From: Halomonas caseinilytica
GTDB lineage: Bacteria > Pseudomonadota > Gammaproteobacteria > Pseudomonadales > Halomonadaceae
Assembly: GCF_001662305.1 (NCBI RefSeq)
Contig: NZ_BDEP01000017.1
Location: 1 to 64,000, forward strand
Direction of reading: 5' to 3'
DNA: 64,000 bases
Below, in pieces: positions 38,658-48,849 of the stretch; position 1 is the first letter of the stretch, and every line of letters begins with the position of its first letter. The translations under genes were made by a program, and so were the position numbers. The notes beneath the pieces were generated by a model. It worked only from the letters and a program-made list of their open reading frames with translations. It was not told the origin of the DNA and ran no database searches.

Positions 38658-40336
38658 GGCTGACTCCTTGTGTCGGGGGCGCGGGGCATCGGGTCCTCGG
38701 TGTCGATGCTGTCGAACAGCAGGGCCCTGGGGTCTTCGCTGATCTTGCGGGCCGCGGGTTGCAGGTCGCGCATCAGGCGCTCGACCTGGTCCAGGGTGTC
38801 GGTCAGCTCGCGATAGGCCGGCGAGTCGGCGGAGAGCCCTTCCAGCGTCGTCTGCAGTTCTTGCAGTGTCGCGTTGAGGTTGCCCGGCAGTTCTCGGGTG
38901 CCGGGGTCGTCGAGCAGGGACTGCATGCTGGTGGTCAGGTCGCGAACTTCCTCGAGCATGGCTTGCGATGTCGTCAGGTTGTTTTCCAGGCCGGTCAAAA
39001 CCGGCGCGACCTCGAGTGCATTGAGCTTGTCGAGCAGGGCCGTGACCTGGGATTGGATCTGCGCCAGTCCCGAGGACGTGGTGGGGAAGACGGTGCGTTC
39101 GACGAAGGTTTCCGGTTCATACTCGCCGGCACGTTGATCATCGAAGGTCAGGTCAACGAACAAGGCGCCCGTCAGCAGGCTGCCGTTCTTGAGGGAAGCG
39201 CGCAGGCCGAGGTCAAACAGACGATCGAAGCGCTCGCGCCATTCGTCGAGGTCCAGGTCCTGATCGTCGATGCCCAGGCGTTGCGGCTCGATACGGATCA
39301 GCACCGGAATGGCCAGGCGGTCACGATTGTCCGGCTGCGGTGCGGTGAAGTTCCAGGGGACGCTGGTGACCGTACCGATACGCACGCCGCGGAATTCCAC
39401 CGGCGCGCCCTTCGAGAGGCCGCGGATGGTGTCCTCGATCAGCAGCACGTACTCGAGGTAGCGGTCGAAGGTGCCCTGGCGAGCGCTTTCCTCGTCGGCG
39501 AAAAGCTTGAAGGTAGTGTCGGGTTCCACGGTCTCGCCCCGCGGGAGATCCTCGGGCACCCCGAAAGTGACGCCGCCACCCAGCAGCGCTTCGATGGATT
39601 CGACCTGGACGCGGACGCCCTGGGAGTCGAGCCGAAGGTCGATGCCGCTGCTGCTCCAGAAGCGGGTGTTGGACGTGATCAGGCGGTGATAGGGGCTCTC
39701 GATGAAGATGCGGTGGTGCATCTGTCGCGTCTCGACGTCGAAGTCGGCCTGTTCGACGCGGCCCACGGTGAAGCCCTGGAAGGTGATGGGGTCGCCGACA
39801 CTGAGGGCGTTGCCGACTTGACTGACCAGGTTGATGCGCAATCCCTCGGCGCCGGGCGGGGCCACCGGCGGTTGATCCCTGACCTCGAAGGTACGTGCTT
39901 CCTCGTGGCTCTGTCCGGGTTCGAGCTGCAGGTAAGCGCCGGACAACACGGTGTTGAGACCGCTGATGCCTTCGCGACCGATTCGGGGCTTGACCACCCA
40001 GAAATTGCTGTCCTCGACCAGCATGGAGGTGGCCTGGGTCTTCATGCGGGCCTTGATGACGACGTTCGACTGATCCTCCGAGAGAGAGACGGATTCGACC
40101 TGGCCGACTTCGACATTGCGCGTCTTGATGAGGGTCTTGCCGGCCTCGATGCCATCGGCACTGTCCATGGTGAGGGTGATCACGGGGCCGCGGCTGGCAT
40201 AGTTGTCGTATACCAGCCAGGCGCCGATCAGCAGCGCCACGATGGGGACGATCCATATCGGCGACAGCCTGGCCTGCCGTGTGGCGCGGGCACGGTGTTC
40301 GTCGTCCCGTTCAGTGTCGCGGGAAGTATCGTTCAT
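38654..40336 (-). CDS. pqiB: Intermembrane transport protein PqiB
   Basis: A 560-residue MCE-domain protein. One N-terminal membrane helix (IWIVPIVALLIGAWLVYDNY) is followed by three MCE domains (each with a strand such as GPVITLTMDSADGIEAGKTLIK or APVEFRGVRIGTV) and a C-terminal coiled coil rich in leucine/threonine. PqiB forms the periplasm-spanning needle of a lipid transport system with PqiA and PqiC. Starts 16 bases after pqiA. Confidence 0.93.
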   Translation of the reverse strand: MNDTSRDTERDDEHRARATRQARLSPIWIVPIVALLIGAWLVYDNYASRGPVITLTMDSADGIEAGKTLIKTRNVEVGQVESVSLSEDQSNVVIKARMKTQATSMLVEDSNFWVVKPRIGREGISGLNTVLSGAYLQLEPGQSHEEARTFEVRDQPPVAPPGAEGLRINLVSQVGNALSVGDPITFQGFTVGRVEQADFDVETRQMHHRIFIESPYHRLITSNTRFWSSSGIDLRLDSQGVRVQVESIEALLGGGVTFGVPEDLPRGETVEPDTTFKLFADEESARQGTFDRYLEYVLLIEDTIRGLSKGAPVEFRGVRIGTVTSVPWNFTAPQPDNRDRLAIPVLIRIEPQRLGIDDQDLDLDEWRERFDRLFDLGLRASLKNGSLLTGALFVDLTFDDQRAGEYEPETFVERTVFPTTSSGLAQIQSQVTALLDKLNALEVAPVLTGLENNLTTSQAMLEEVRDLTTSMQSLLDDPGTRELPGNLNATLQELQTTLEGLSADSPAYRELTDTLDQVERLMRDLQPAARKISEDPRALLFDSIDTEDPMPRAPDTRSQP

Positions 40337-40352
40337 GAAGCGCTTCCTTGTT

Positions 40353-41666
40353 TCATGTGAGGCGTTTCCCGGTAGGCTCGTCCGGATCGTCCCAGATTAG
40401 CCTGGGGTCGAAGCTCATGGCGGCCAGCATGGTGATCACCACTACGCCGCCGAAGGCCAGGGCGGCGGGGCCGGGAGTGACCGACATCAGGTTGCCGGCG
40501 CGAATCAGGGCTACCAGGATCGCCACCACGAAGATATCGACCATCGACCAGCGACCGATGAATTCGGTGAGGCGATACAGCCGAGTACGGGTCAGGGCTT
40601 TCATGCGATGGGCGCGTGGCGCGACCAGGCAAAGCCAGGAGAGGGCGATCAGCTTGCCCAGAGGCACGAGCACGCTGGCGACTAGGATGACCATGGCCAC
40701 CGGCCAGGAGCCCATTTCGATCAGTTGGACGACCCCGCCGATGATGGTGGAGGGGTTAGGGCGGCCGAGGCTGGTGGTAGTCATGATCGGGTAGACATTG
40801 GCCGGGATGTAGAGCACGGCGCTGGTGGCGATGAGCGCCCAGGTGCGTTGCAGGCTGTAGGGATGACGTACGTGCAGGCGTTCTCCGCAACGCTGGCATC
40901 GGCCCTTGCCGCTTGTGTCCAGTCGATTGACGAGCCCGCAGGTGGCGCAGCCGGTGAGCCCCTGGCCGGCTGCGGTTTCGCCGGTGCGGCTGCCTTCCGG
41001 TGCACTGGGCTCGCCGGCCAGGGCGAACCACAGCCAGTCTCGGTCGATGGACTGGGTGGTGGCGAGCAGCAGGACCACGAAGGTCCCGAACGCCCAGAAG
41101 CCGGCACCGAGTTCCACGTCGGCGAGCCCGGCGATCTTGATCAGGCTGACCAGGGTGCCGATGAGAAAGACATCGGCCATCATCCAGGGGTGCAGGTGCG
41201 CCAGGGAGCGGGCAACGCTACGGCTGGCCGGCAACGGCGTGCCGCGCAGCAGCCCCGTCTGCAGCCAGATCACGCCGATGAGATAGAGCGCGGGCAGCAC
41301 CAGGATGGTCAGTAGCACGGCAATGGCCACGATCGGTTCGTGGTAACCGATCAGCTCGGTTGCCGACTGGGGCAGCTCGATTCGGTTTCCCACCCCTCGG
41401 ACACTGAAGCCGAGGAAGGGATAGCTCACTGCCAGGGCGAGCGTCACCAGCGAAGCCAGTGCCAGCGCCATGCTGCGCTGGGCGGGATAGCGGTGTCGAC
41501 GTACCTCGGCATGGCCGCAGCGAGGACAGCTCGCCTGCTCGCCGGAGCGCAACGGGGGAAGGGCCATCATCCAGTCGCACTCGTGACAGGCACGCAGGCG
41601 TCGCCGCGAGATTCGAGTCTCGGGCGGAGCCTGGTCGACGAGTGGTGCCCTTCCGGGCATGGTCAT
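40353..41666 (-). CDS. pqiA: Paraquat-inducible membrane protein PqiA
   Basis: About 437 residues. Two zinc-ribbon-like cysteine sets (RACHECDWMMALPPLRSGEQASCPRCGH and GCATCGLVNRLDTSGKGRCQRCGE) each precede a bundle of four or so membrane helices, the PqiA tandem layout. It is the inner-membrane component for PqiB. The start at 41666 (MTMPGRAP) is uncertain by a few codons; the first pair of methionines has no clear Shine-Dalgarno. SoxRS-type sites were not identified. Confidence 0.9.
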   Translation of the reverse strand: MTMPGRAPLVDQAPPETRISRRRLRACHECDWMMALPPLRSGEQASCPRCGHAEVRRHRYPAQRSMALALASLVTLALAVSYPFLGFSVRGVGNRIELPQSATELIGYHEPIVAIAVLLTILVLPALYLIGVIWLQTGLLRGTPLPASRSVARSLAHLHPWMMADVFLIGTLVSLIKIAGLADVELGAGFWAFGTFVVLLLATTQSIDRDWLWFALAGEPSAPEGSRTGETAAGQGLTGCATCGLVNRLDTSGKGRCQRCGERLHVRHPYSLQRTWALIATSAVLYIPANVYPIMTTTSLGRPNPSTIIGGVVQLIEMGSWPVAMVILVASVLVPLGKLIALSWLCLVAPRAHRMKALTRTRLYRLTEFIGRWSMVDIFVVAILVALIRAGNLMSVTPGPAALAFGGVVVITMLAAMSFDPRLIWDDPDEPTGKRLT

Positions 41667-41800
41667 GGGTCTAGAGGCCAGCCTTGGCACTGGGCGCTCA
41701 TCCTCCTGGCACCAGGGTGAAGACAAACTCAAGTGTGTCACGTTGACGCCGAGGGGGCCATAGTCAAACATACGAACCCGAATGTTCCGATGGAGATACC

Positions 41801-42784
41801 ATGATGCTTCCCGTTCTGGCGGTGGTGGCAGGCCTGATCCTGCTCATGTGGAGCGCCGAGCGCTTCGTCGATGGGGCGGCGTCGACCTCATCCCACCTCG
41901 GGCTGTCGCCCCTGCTGATCGGGATGCTGGTGATCGGTTTTGGCACCTCGGCGCCCGAGCTTGTGGTCTCGGTCATCGCGGCGGCGCAGGGCAATCCCGG
42001 GCTGGCGCTGGGCAATGCCTATGGCTCGAACATCGTCAACATCGGGCTGATCCTCGGGCTGGTGGCGTTGATCTCGCCGCTTGCCGTGCACTCGAGCATG
42101 ATTCGCCGCGAATTGCCGGTCCTGGGGGGCGTGACCCTGCTGTCGGCCTTGCTGCTGCTGGGCGGCGTGCTGGGCAGGTTCGAAGGAGGACTGCTGCTGC
42201 TGGTCCTCGTGGCCTTCATCGGGTTCAGCATATGGCAGGCCTTGAAAGCACCCGAGGATGCGATGACTGCGGATACCGAACAGGATATCGCCTCCCATCC
42301 GATGTCGCTGCGTGCCGGACTGCTCTGGACGGCCTTCGGCCTGTTGCTGCTGGTGGTCAGCTCGCGCCTGCTGGTGTGGGGGGCGGTGTCCATTGCCCAG
42401 AGCTTTGGGGTCAGCGATCTGATCATCGGGTTGACGGTGGTGGCCGTGGGAACTTCCTTGCCCGAGCTTGCCTCTTCGATCAGCGCCCTGCGGCGTGGCG
42501 AACACGATCTGGTACTGGGCAACGTGGTCGGTTCCAACCTGTTCAATACGCTGGGCGTGGTGGGGCTGGCTGCGCTGATCACACCGATCGAGGTGGCACG
42601 CGAGGTGCTGCTGCGTGACTGGACGCTGATGATGGCCATGACCGTCCTGACGACGGTCTTTGCCCTGGGCTGGCGGAACCGTGCTGGACGGATCAATCGA
42701 CTCGAAGGCGGAGCGCTGCTGGCCATGTATCTGGCCTATACCGGTTTCATGATCAGCCTGGTCATGCAGGGAGGTACGGTTTAG
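41801..42784 (+). CDS. Calcium/sodium antiporter, YrbG-like
   Basis: A 327-residue K+-dependent-type Na+/Ca2+ exchanger of the CaCA family with ten or so membrane segments. The two alpha repeats are recognisable in GTSAPELVVSVIAAAQGNPGLALGNAYGSNIVNIGL and GTSLPELASSISALRRGEHDLVLGNVVGSNLFN, with the conserved ion-coordinating residues. GGAGATACC precedes the ATG. It diverges from pqiABC. Confidence 0.9.
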   Translation: MMLPVLAVVAGLILLMWSAERFVDGAASTSSHLGLSPLLIGMLVIGFGTSAPELVVSVIAAAQGNPGLALGNAYGSNIVNIGLILGLVALISPLAVHSSMIRRELPVLGGVTLLSALLLLGGVLGRFEGGLLLLVLVAFIGFSIWQALKAPEDAMTADTEQDIASHPMSLRAGLLWTAFGLLLLVVSSRLLVWGAVSIAQSFGVSDLIIGLTVVAVGTSLPELASSISALRRGEHDLVLGNVVGSNLFNTLGVVGLAALITPIEVAREVLLRDWTLMMAMTVLTTVFALGWRNRAGRINRLEGGALLAMYLAYTGFMISLVMQGGTV

Positions 42785-42978
42785 TCACCTGCGACAACAC
42801 GACACTCTAGGTCTGATCCGTCACCGGAGTAGCATGGTGGCATGACGACTTCCGCCGCGTGATGGCGGGGCTCGAGACATGACGCAATACAAGGGTCGTG
42901 TCTATCGTCTAGGCTGTTGCATGAGCGGAGGCTCAACTGTCTCCGTTTCATTCCGAGTGAAGGAACCTGGAGTCTGCC

Positions 42979-44388
42979 ATGGAACTAGATCCACTGTTGC
43001 TGTCGCGGTTGCAGTTCGCTTTCGTGGTGTCTTTCCACGCCATCTTTCCCGTCTTCTCCATTGGGCTTGCGTCCTACCTCGCGGTGCTCAATGGGCTGTT
43101 CTACCGCACCGGCAACCCGGCCTGGGAACGCCTGGCCGTGTTCTGGGCCAAGGTCTTCGCGGTGGTGTTCGCGATGGGGGTGGTATCGGGCATCGTCATG
43201 TCCTTCCAGTTCGGCACCAACTGGAGCAACTTCTCCTTTGCTGCCTCGAACTTCCTTGGGCCCTTGCTCAGCTACGAGGTGGTCACGGCCTTCTTCCTCG
43301 AGGCGACCTTCCTCGGTGTACTGCTGTTCGGGCGCAAGAGAGTGCCTCAGGGGGTTCACCTGTTCGCTTCCATCATGGTGGCGCTGGGAACTTTCATCTC
43401 GGCATTCTGGATCCTGGCGGCCAATAGCTGGATGCAGACGCCGGTGGGAACGGAACTCATCGACGGACGTTTCCATGTGACCTCCTGGTCGGAGGCGATC
43501 TTCAATCCCTCCTTCCCGTATCGCTTCGCGCATATGGTGCTGGCGTCCTTCCTCACCGGAGGCTTCGTGGTGGCCGGGGTCAGTGCCTGGTACCTGTTGA
43601 TCGGGCGCGACGTCGAGGCCAACCGGAAGGCCTTTTCGATGTGCCTGTGGCTGCTGCTGGTTCTGGCGCCCACCCAGGCCGTAGTGGGGGACTTCCATGG
43701 TCTCAACACCCTGGAACACCAGCCAACCAAGGTAGCGGCGATGGAAGGCAACTGGGAGACACAGACGCACACGCCGCTTCTGCTGTTCGCCTGGCCGGAC
43801 AAGGAGGCCCAGGAAAATCTCGTCGAGTTCGGCATTCCGGGACTGGCGAGCCTGATCCTGACGCACGACATCGCCGGCGAGGTGCCCGGGCTCAGCGAGG
43901 TGCCGCCGTCGGAGCAGCCGCCCGTATGGCTGGTCTTCTGGTCGTTCCGTCTGATGGTGGCCCTGGGGGTGGCGATGATCGCCGTGGCCCTGGCCGGGCT
44001 CTGGTTGCGCGTCAAGGGTCGCCTGTACGACCAGCGTGGCTTCCTGCAATTGATGCGGCTGATGAGCGTGTCGCCCTTCCTGGCGGTGCTGGCCGGCTGG
44101 TTCGTGACGGAAGTCGGTCGCGCGCCCTGGTTGGTCTATGGAGTGATGGATCAGACCGAGGCCCTCACGCCTTCGCTGAGTGGCTGGATGGCGTTGACGA
44201 CCCTGGTGGGATACATCGCCGTTTACGCTATCGTGTTCTGGGCCGGTTTCTACTACCTCACCCGCGTGGTGCGCCAGGGGATGCTGCCTGATCTCGAGCC
44301 ACACGACGAGGTGGAGCGTCCCGCACGTCCGTTGTCTGCCGCTCATGCGTCCTTCGAGGACGCCGCCAATCAACCGGGCAGGAGCTGA
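42979..44388 (+). CDS. cioA: Cyanide-insensitive bd-type oxidase subunit I
   Basis: A 469-residue cytochrome bd quinol oxidase subunit I. Nine hydrophobic helices are visible; the b-heme ligand histidine is in FVVSFHAIFPVFSIGLA, and GDFHGLNTLEHQPTKVAAMEG is the quinol-site region. The Q-loop is short, which together with its length identifies the CioA type over CydA. It oxidises quinol and reduces oxygen to water without proton pumping. GAAGGA precedes the ATG and cioB follows after 3 bases. Confidence 0.94.
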   Translation: MELDPLLLSRLQFAFVVSFHAIFPVFSIGLASYLAVLNGLFYRTGNPAWERLAVFWAKVFAVVFAMGVVSGIVMSFQFGTNWSNFSFAASNFLGPLLSYEVVTAFFLEATFLGVLLFGRKRVPQGVHLFASIMVALGTFISAFWILAANSWMQTPVGTELIDGRFHVTSWSEAIFNPSFPYRFAHMVLASFLTGGFVVAGVSAWYLLIGRDVEANRKAFSMCLWLLLVLAPTQAVVGDFHGLNTLEHQPTKVAAMEGNWETQTHTPLLLFAWPDKEAQENLVEFGIPGLASLILTHDIAGEVPGLSEVPPSEQPPVWLVFWSFRLMVALGVAMIAVALAGLWLRVKGRLYDQRGFLQLMRLMSVSPFLAVLAGWFVTEVGRAPWLVYGVMDQTEALTPSLSGWMALTTLVGYIAVYAIVFWAGFYYLTRVVRQGMLPDLEPHDEVERPARPLSAAHASFEDAANQPGRS

Positions 44389-44391
44389 GCC

Positions 44392-45393
44392 ATGGAAATG
44401 TTCGATCTGTCATTGATCTGGGCCCTGATCATTGGTTTCGGGGTCATCATGTACGTGCTCATGGATGGTTTCGACCTGGGCGTGGGGATTCTCTTTCCCT
44501 TCGCGCCGGACGAAGCCGGGCGTGATGTGATGATGAACTCGGTGGCGCCGATCTGGGACGGTAACGAAACCTGGCTGGTTCTGGGCGGCGCCGGTTTGCT
44601 GGCGGCCTTTCCGCTGGTCTACTCGGTGTTCCTGCCAGCGCTGTACCTCGGGGTATTCCTGCTGCTGGCCGGGTTGATCTTCCGGGGCATTGCCTTCGAG
44701 TTCCGCTTCAAGTCGCATCGCAATCGCCACTGGTGGAATCGTGCCTTCTGCTGGGGGTCGGCGGTAGCCTCCTTCGCCCAGGGGGTAGTGGTCGGCGCTT
44801 ATATCCAGGGTTTCGCCGTCGAGGATTTCGTCTATGTGGGTGGTCCACTGGACTGGCTGACACCTTTCACGGTGCTGACCGGCCTGGGCCTGATGGCGGG
44901 CTATGCGCTGCTCGGGGCTGCCTGGTTGATCATGAAGACCGAAGGGCGCCTCCAGGAGTGGGCCTATGGCCTGGCACCGAAGCTGCTGGTGGCGGTCCTG
45001 GCCGTCTTCGCGATCATCAGTTTCTGGACGCCCTTCGTCGACGAGGCGGTGCGCGAGCGCTGGTTCGGGCATCTGCACTGGATCTGGATCTTCCCCTTGC
45101 TGGCGCTGGCCTGCGCGGCACTGGTCTGGCGCGCCGTGCGCCAGCGTCGCGAAGGCCAGCCCTTCATCGCCACACTCGGCCTGTTCGTCTTCACCTATCT
45201 GGGCCTGGTGGTCAGCAAGTGGCCGGTGATCGTACCCCCGGACTACACCATCTGGGACGCCTCCTCGGCGCCCGAGTCGCAGCTCTTCCTGTTGCTTGGC
45301 GTGCTGTTCGTGATTCCGCTCGTGCTGACCTACACCGCCTGGACCTACTGGGTGTTCCGCGGCAAGGTCCGGGAGGGCGAAGGCTATCACTGA
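44392..45393 (+). CDS. cioB: Cyanide-insensitive bd-type oxidase subunit II
   Basis: A 333-residue membrane subunit with the CydB/CioB signature VLMDGFDLGVGILFPF and WDGNETWLVLGGAGLLAAFP. It pairs with CioA to form the oxidase core. No small CydX-like gene is seen before cydD, which starts 13 bases later, indicating one operon for oxidase and its assembly exporter. Confidence 0.94.
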   Translation: MEMFDLSLIWALIIGFGVIMYVLMDGFDLGVGILFPFAPDEAGRDVMMNSVAPIWDGNETWLVLGGAGLLAAFPLVYSVFLPALYLGVFLLLAGLIFRGIAFEFRFKSHRNRHWWNRAFCWGSAVASFAQGVVVGAYIQGFAVEDFVYVGGPLDWLTPFTVLTGLGLMAGYALLGAAWLIMKTEGRLQEWAYGLAPKLLVAVLAVFAIISFWTPFVDEAVRERWFGHLHWIWIFPLLALACAALVWRAVRQRREGQPFIATLGLFVFTYLGLVVSKWPVIVPPDYTIWDASSAPESQLFLLLGVLFVIPLVLTYTAWTYWVFRGKVREGEGYH

Positions 45394-45406
45394 GCCTGGG
45401 CGCGAC

Positions 45407-47086
45407 ATGCAAGGACAACTGACACCTCGCGCCTGGCTGGCCAGGCTGGCCAGGAGCGAGCGTCGCCATTTGGCACTGGCGGTGCTCGCAGGCATCGCGG
45501 CGGGACTGCTGACCATCGCTCAGATGGCGACGCTGGCCTGGTTGGTGAGCTCGATGCTGATCGAAGGTGCCGCACCTGCATCGCTGATGACAGGGTTCGT
45601 GGCTCTGGTGGTCATGGTCATGCTGCGCGCCTTGGCCCAGTGGGGACAGGAAAGTGCGGGCCTGACCGCCAGCCTGGGCGTGCGAGCCAGGGCACGCCGT
45701 GAATTGCTCGATCACCTCGAGCGTCTCGGCCCGGTCGGACTGGCCGACCATCATAGCGCCAGCCTGGCCAATCGTGTGGTCGACCAGGTCGAAGCGCTGG
45801 ACGGCTACATCGCGCGGTTTCTCCCGCAAATGCGCCTGGCGGTGGCGATCCCTCTGGTTATCCTGGGCGTCGTGGTCTGGCTGGATTGGCTGGCAGCCCT
45901 GTTCCTGTTGCTGGCTGCCCCCTTGATTCCCCTGTTCATGGCATTGGTGGGCATGGGGGCCGAGCGGCTCAACCGGGAACAGTTCGAGACGGTGTCGCGA
46001 CTTTCTCGCCATTTCATCGATCGGGTGCGGGGCATCACCACCTTGCAGCTCTTCGGTGCCAGTGCCCAGGCGACTCGAGACGTGCATGCCGCCGCCGAGG
46101 ACTACCGAATACGCAGCATGCGCACCCTGCGCCTGGCGTTTCTTTCCTCGGCGGTGCTGGAGTTCTTCGCCGCCGTGGCCATTGCCGTGGTGGCCATCTA
46201 TGTTGGCTTTGGGTTGCTCGGCTATATCCGCTTCGGACCGGCTGATGAGCTGACTCTGTTCAGCGGCCTACTGGTGTTGCTGCTGGCGCCGGAGTTCTTC
46301 CAGCCGCTGCGCACCTTGTCCCAGCATTATCATGACCGTGCCGCTGCCCTGGGAGCGGCCGAGGGGATGGTGGCGCTGCTCGATGAAGTTCCGCCGCGCA
46401 GCGACGAAGCGCCACTGCCATGCCGGAGCGATGCCCTGGTGGAACTGGAAGCCGTGACGGTGTCGTATCCGGAACGGGGTCGGGTGCTTGGTCCCCTGGA
46501 TCTGACGGTGCGTGCCGGTGAGATACTGGGCGTGAGCGGTCCTTCCGGCGTTGGCAAGTCGAGCCTGTTGCAACTGATGGCCGGTTTCATCGCGCCGGCC
46601 TCGGGACGGCACCGCGCTGCCCCCGACCTGCGGGTGGCCTGGATGGATCAGCGTCCTCTGCTGATCCATGGCACCCTGGCCGACAATCTTCGCCTGGCGG
46701 CTCCCGAGGCGGACGAGGCCGCCTTGCGTGATGCCTTGCGGTGCGTCGGTCTGGGCGAGTTGCTCGAAGCCTTGCCCGAGGGGTTGGGCACGCCGCTCGG
46801 CGAGCGTGGGGTCGGGCTTTCCGGCGGCCAGGCCCATCGCCTGGCTCTGGCGCGCATCTTCCTTTCTCCGGCACCTCTGGTGTTGCTGGACGAACCCACG
46901 GCGAGTCTGGACGACGACAGTGAGGTCCGAGTGCTCGAGGCACTCTCGGTGCTGGTCGAGCAGGGCCGAACTCTGGTGATCGCCAGTCACCGGCCGGCGC
47001 CCCTGGCCCTGGCGACACGCCGGTTGTCCCTGTCCCGGGAGGGCGCCGGCGAGAGGCGCGAAAGCGAGGAGGTGGTACATGGCTGA
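45407..47086 (+). CDS. cydD: Thiol reductant ABC exporter subunit CydD
   Basis: A 559-residue ABC half-transporter: six-helix membrane domain (residues about 1-310) and an ATPase domain with Walker A GPSGVGKSS, signature LSGGQAHRLALAR and Walker B LVLLDEPTASLD. CydDC exports glutathione and cysteine to the periplasm and is needed for heme insertion into bd oxidases. It overlaps cydC by 8 bases and follows cioAB, which supports a dedicated assembly role. Confidence 0.93.
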   Translation: MQGQLTPRAWLARLARSERRHLALAVLAGIAAGLLTIAQMATLAWLVSSMLIEGAAPASLMTGFVALVVMVMLRALAQWGQESAGLTASLGVRARARRELLDHLERLGPVGLADHHSASLANRVVDQVEALDGYIARFLPQMRLAVAIPLVILGVVVWLDWLAALFLLLAAPLIPLFMALVGMGAERLNREQFETVSRLSRHFIDRVRGITTLQLFGASAQATRDVHAAAEDYRIRSMRTLRLAFLSSAVLEFFAAVAIAVVAIYVGFGLLGYIRFGPADELTLFSGLLVLLLAPEFFQPLRTLSQHYHDRAAALGAAEGMVALLDEVPPRSDEAPLPCRSDALVELEAVTVSYPERGRVLGPLDLTVRAGEILGVSGPSGVGKSSLLQLMAGFIAPASGRHRAAPDLRVAWMDQRPLLIHGTLADNLRLAAPEADEAALRDALRCVGLGELLEALPEGLGTPLGERGVGLSGGQAHRLALARIFLSPAPLVLLDEPTASLDDDSEVRVLEALSVLVEQGRTLVIASHRPAPLALATRRLSLSREGAGERRESEEVVHG

Positions 47087-48824
47087 TCGGGCACCGGGCC
47101 TTGTGGCCACGCTGAGCCCCTGGTTCGTCCATCTCGGCCGGCGTCGCGGTCGCCTGTTGACGGGGGCGGCTCTGATGCTGCTGGCCCTGGTGGCGGCGCT
47201 GGGGCTGCTGGCGCTCTCGGGCTGGTTCATCACCGCCACCGCCCTGACGGGGCTGGTGCTGGCGTCGGGTGGCGCGGCGATGCTGGACGTTTACGTGCCC
47301 GGTGGCGGCATTCGTGCCTTCGCGCTCACGCGCACCGTGGCACGCTACCTGGAGCGACTGTACAACCATGACACGGTGCTGCGGCTATTGGCCGATCTGC
47401 GCGGCCATATGTTCGCGGTCCTGGCCGATCTCGATGCCGCCCGGCTGAGCCGGCGCCGTGCCAGCGATTGGCTGAATCGGCTGACTGCTGACATCGACAC
47501 CCTGGACAGCCTCTTCCTGCGCTTGCTGGCACCGGCCCTGGTGGCCTTGCTGGCAATTCTTGGCCTGAGCGCCTTTCTGGCCCTCTGGGCGCCGTCGGTG
47601 GGACTGGCGACGGGAGTCATGCTAGGGCTGATTTGGTGCTGGTTGACGCTTGGCCAGGCGCGTCTTGGACTGGCGGCCAGCCGGCGACGCGTGACGGAGC
47701 TTGAACGCCTGCGCGGACGGGTGATCGAGCATCTGTCGGGAATGGCGGAGCTGGAAAGTCACGGGGCGCTGCCCGAGCAGCGTCGGCGACTGGATACCAT
47801 TGAGGCGAGGTTGCGCGATGATCAGCGTCGGCTGGGAAGACTGTCGGCCCTGGGCACGGCGCTGGCGGGCCTGACAGTCGGCCTGACCTGGGTGCTCGCC
47901 TTGTGGCTGGGCGCGCAGCTGTGGGCGAGCGAGGCCCTGTCCGGCCCGCTGATGGTCATGATGCCACTGGCCGTGCTGGCAATGAGCGAAGCGCTGATGG
48001 CGCTGCCCATGGCCTTTACCCAGTTCGGTGCCACCCAGGCGGCTGCCGAGCGGCTCAACGCTCTGGAAGCCTCGCGACGACCGACGAAAACCTTGCCGGA
48101 CGGCCACTTGCCGTCGGCAGGGCCGCTCTCCGTGGACCTGGAGCGTATCGGCCTGCGCTATCCTGGTGCCCTGACTGCCACTCTCGACGATTTCTCGCTG
48201 CATCTTGCGCCCGGGGAACGACTTGCCCTGTGTGGCCCTTCCGGGGTCGGCAAGTCCAGCGTGGCGGCCCTGATCGCCGGTCAGCTCGTTCCCGACAGCG
48301 GTTGTGTGCGCCTGGGTGGTGTCGACATCGAACACGCCGAGGGTCAGGCCCTGCGTCGCCGCCTGGCCATGCTGACCCAGGGCAGCGAGCTGTTTGACGA
48401 CAGCCTGGCGGCGAATCTGCGGCTGGGCGACCCCGCGGCTTCCGACGAGTATTTGTGGCGTCTTCTCGACGACGTCGAACTGGGAGAGTGGGCACGAACG
48501 TTGCCACGTGGCCTCGAAACTCGGGTGGGAGAAGGGGGACGACGTCTCTCCGGCGGACAGGCGAGGCGGCTGGCGCTGGCGCGCCTGATGTTGCGCGACC
48601 CGGGCCTGGTGATCCTCGACGAACCCTTCACCGGGCTCGATGCGGGCACCGCACGGCGACTGGCCGAGCGGCTCGATGCCTGGTTGGCGGATAGAACCGT
48701 GATCTATCTCTCGCATCGTCGTGACGATGAGGCCATGCCCCTGCCTGGCGTGACGCAAACGCTCGAGCTGCAGGCCCGGACTGGGCGACCGCTTTGCGCA
48801 AAGGCTCGGAATCTTTCAGGATAG
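47079..48824 (+). CDS. cydC: Thiol reductant ABC exporter subunit CydC
   Basis: A 581-residue partner of CydD. The membrane domain contains the CydC-typical GGAAMLDVYVPGGGIRAFALTRTVARYLERLYNHDTVLRLL start; the ATPase has Walker A GPSGVGKSS, signature LSGGQARRLALAR and Walker B LVILDEPFTGLD. It begins inside the last codons of cydD. Last gene of the cio-cyd unit; the next gene, adenine deaminase, follows after 25 bases and may read through. Confidence 0.93.
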   Translation: MADRAPGLVATLSPWFVHLGRRRGRLLTGAALMLLALVAALGLLALSGWFITATALTGLVLASGGAAMLDVYVPGGGIRAFALTRTVARYLERLYNHDTVLRLLADLRGHMFAVLADLDAARLSRRRASDWLNRLTADIDTLDSLFLRLLAPALVALLAILGLSAFLALWAPSVGLATGVMLGLIWCWLTLGQARLGLAASRRRVTELERLRGRVIEHLSGMAELESHGALPEQRRRLDTIEARLRDDQRRLGRLSALGTALAGLTVGLTWVLALWLGAQLWASEALSGPLMVMMPLAVLAMSEALMALPMAFTQFGATQAAAERLNALEASRRPTKTLPDGHLPSAGPLSVDLERIGLRYPGALTATLDDFSLHLAPGERLALCGPSGVGKSSVAALIAGQLVPDSGCVRLGGVDIEHAEGQALRRRLAMLTQGSELFDDSLAANLRLGDPAASDEYLWRLLDDVELGEWARTLPRGLETRVGEGGRRLSGGQARRLALARLMLRDPGLVILDEPFTGLDAGTARRLAERLDAWLADRTVIYLSHRRDDEAMPLPGVTQTLELQARTGRPLCAKARNLSG

Positions 48825-48849
48825 GGCAAAGCATCGAACGAGGTGACTC

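Noticed and set aside
38759..40360. 533-residue open frame antisense to pqiB
   Set aside because: Complement of a clear MCE protein; no recognisable domain.
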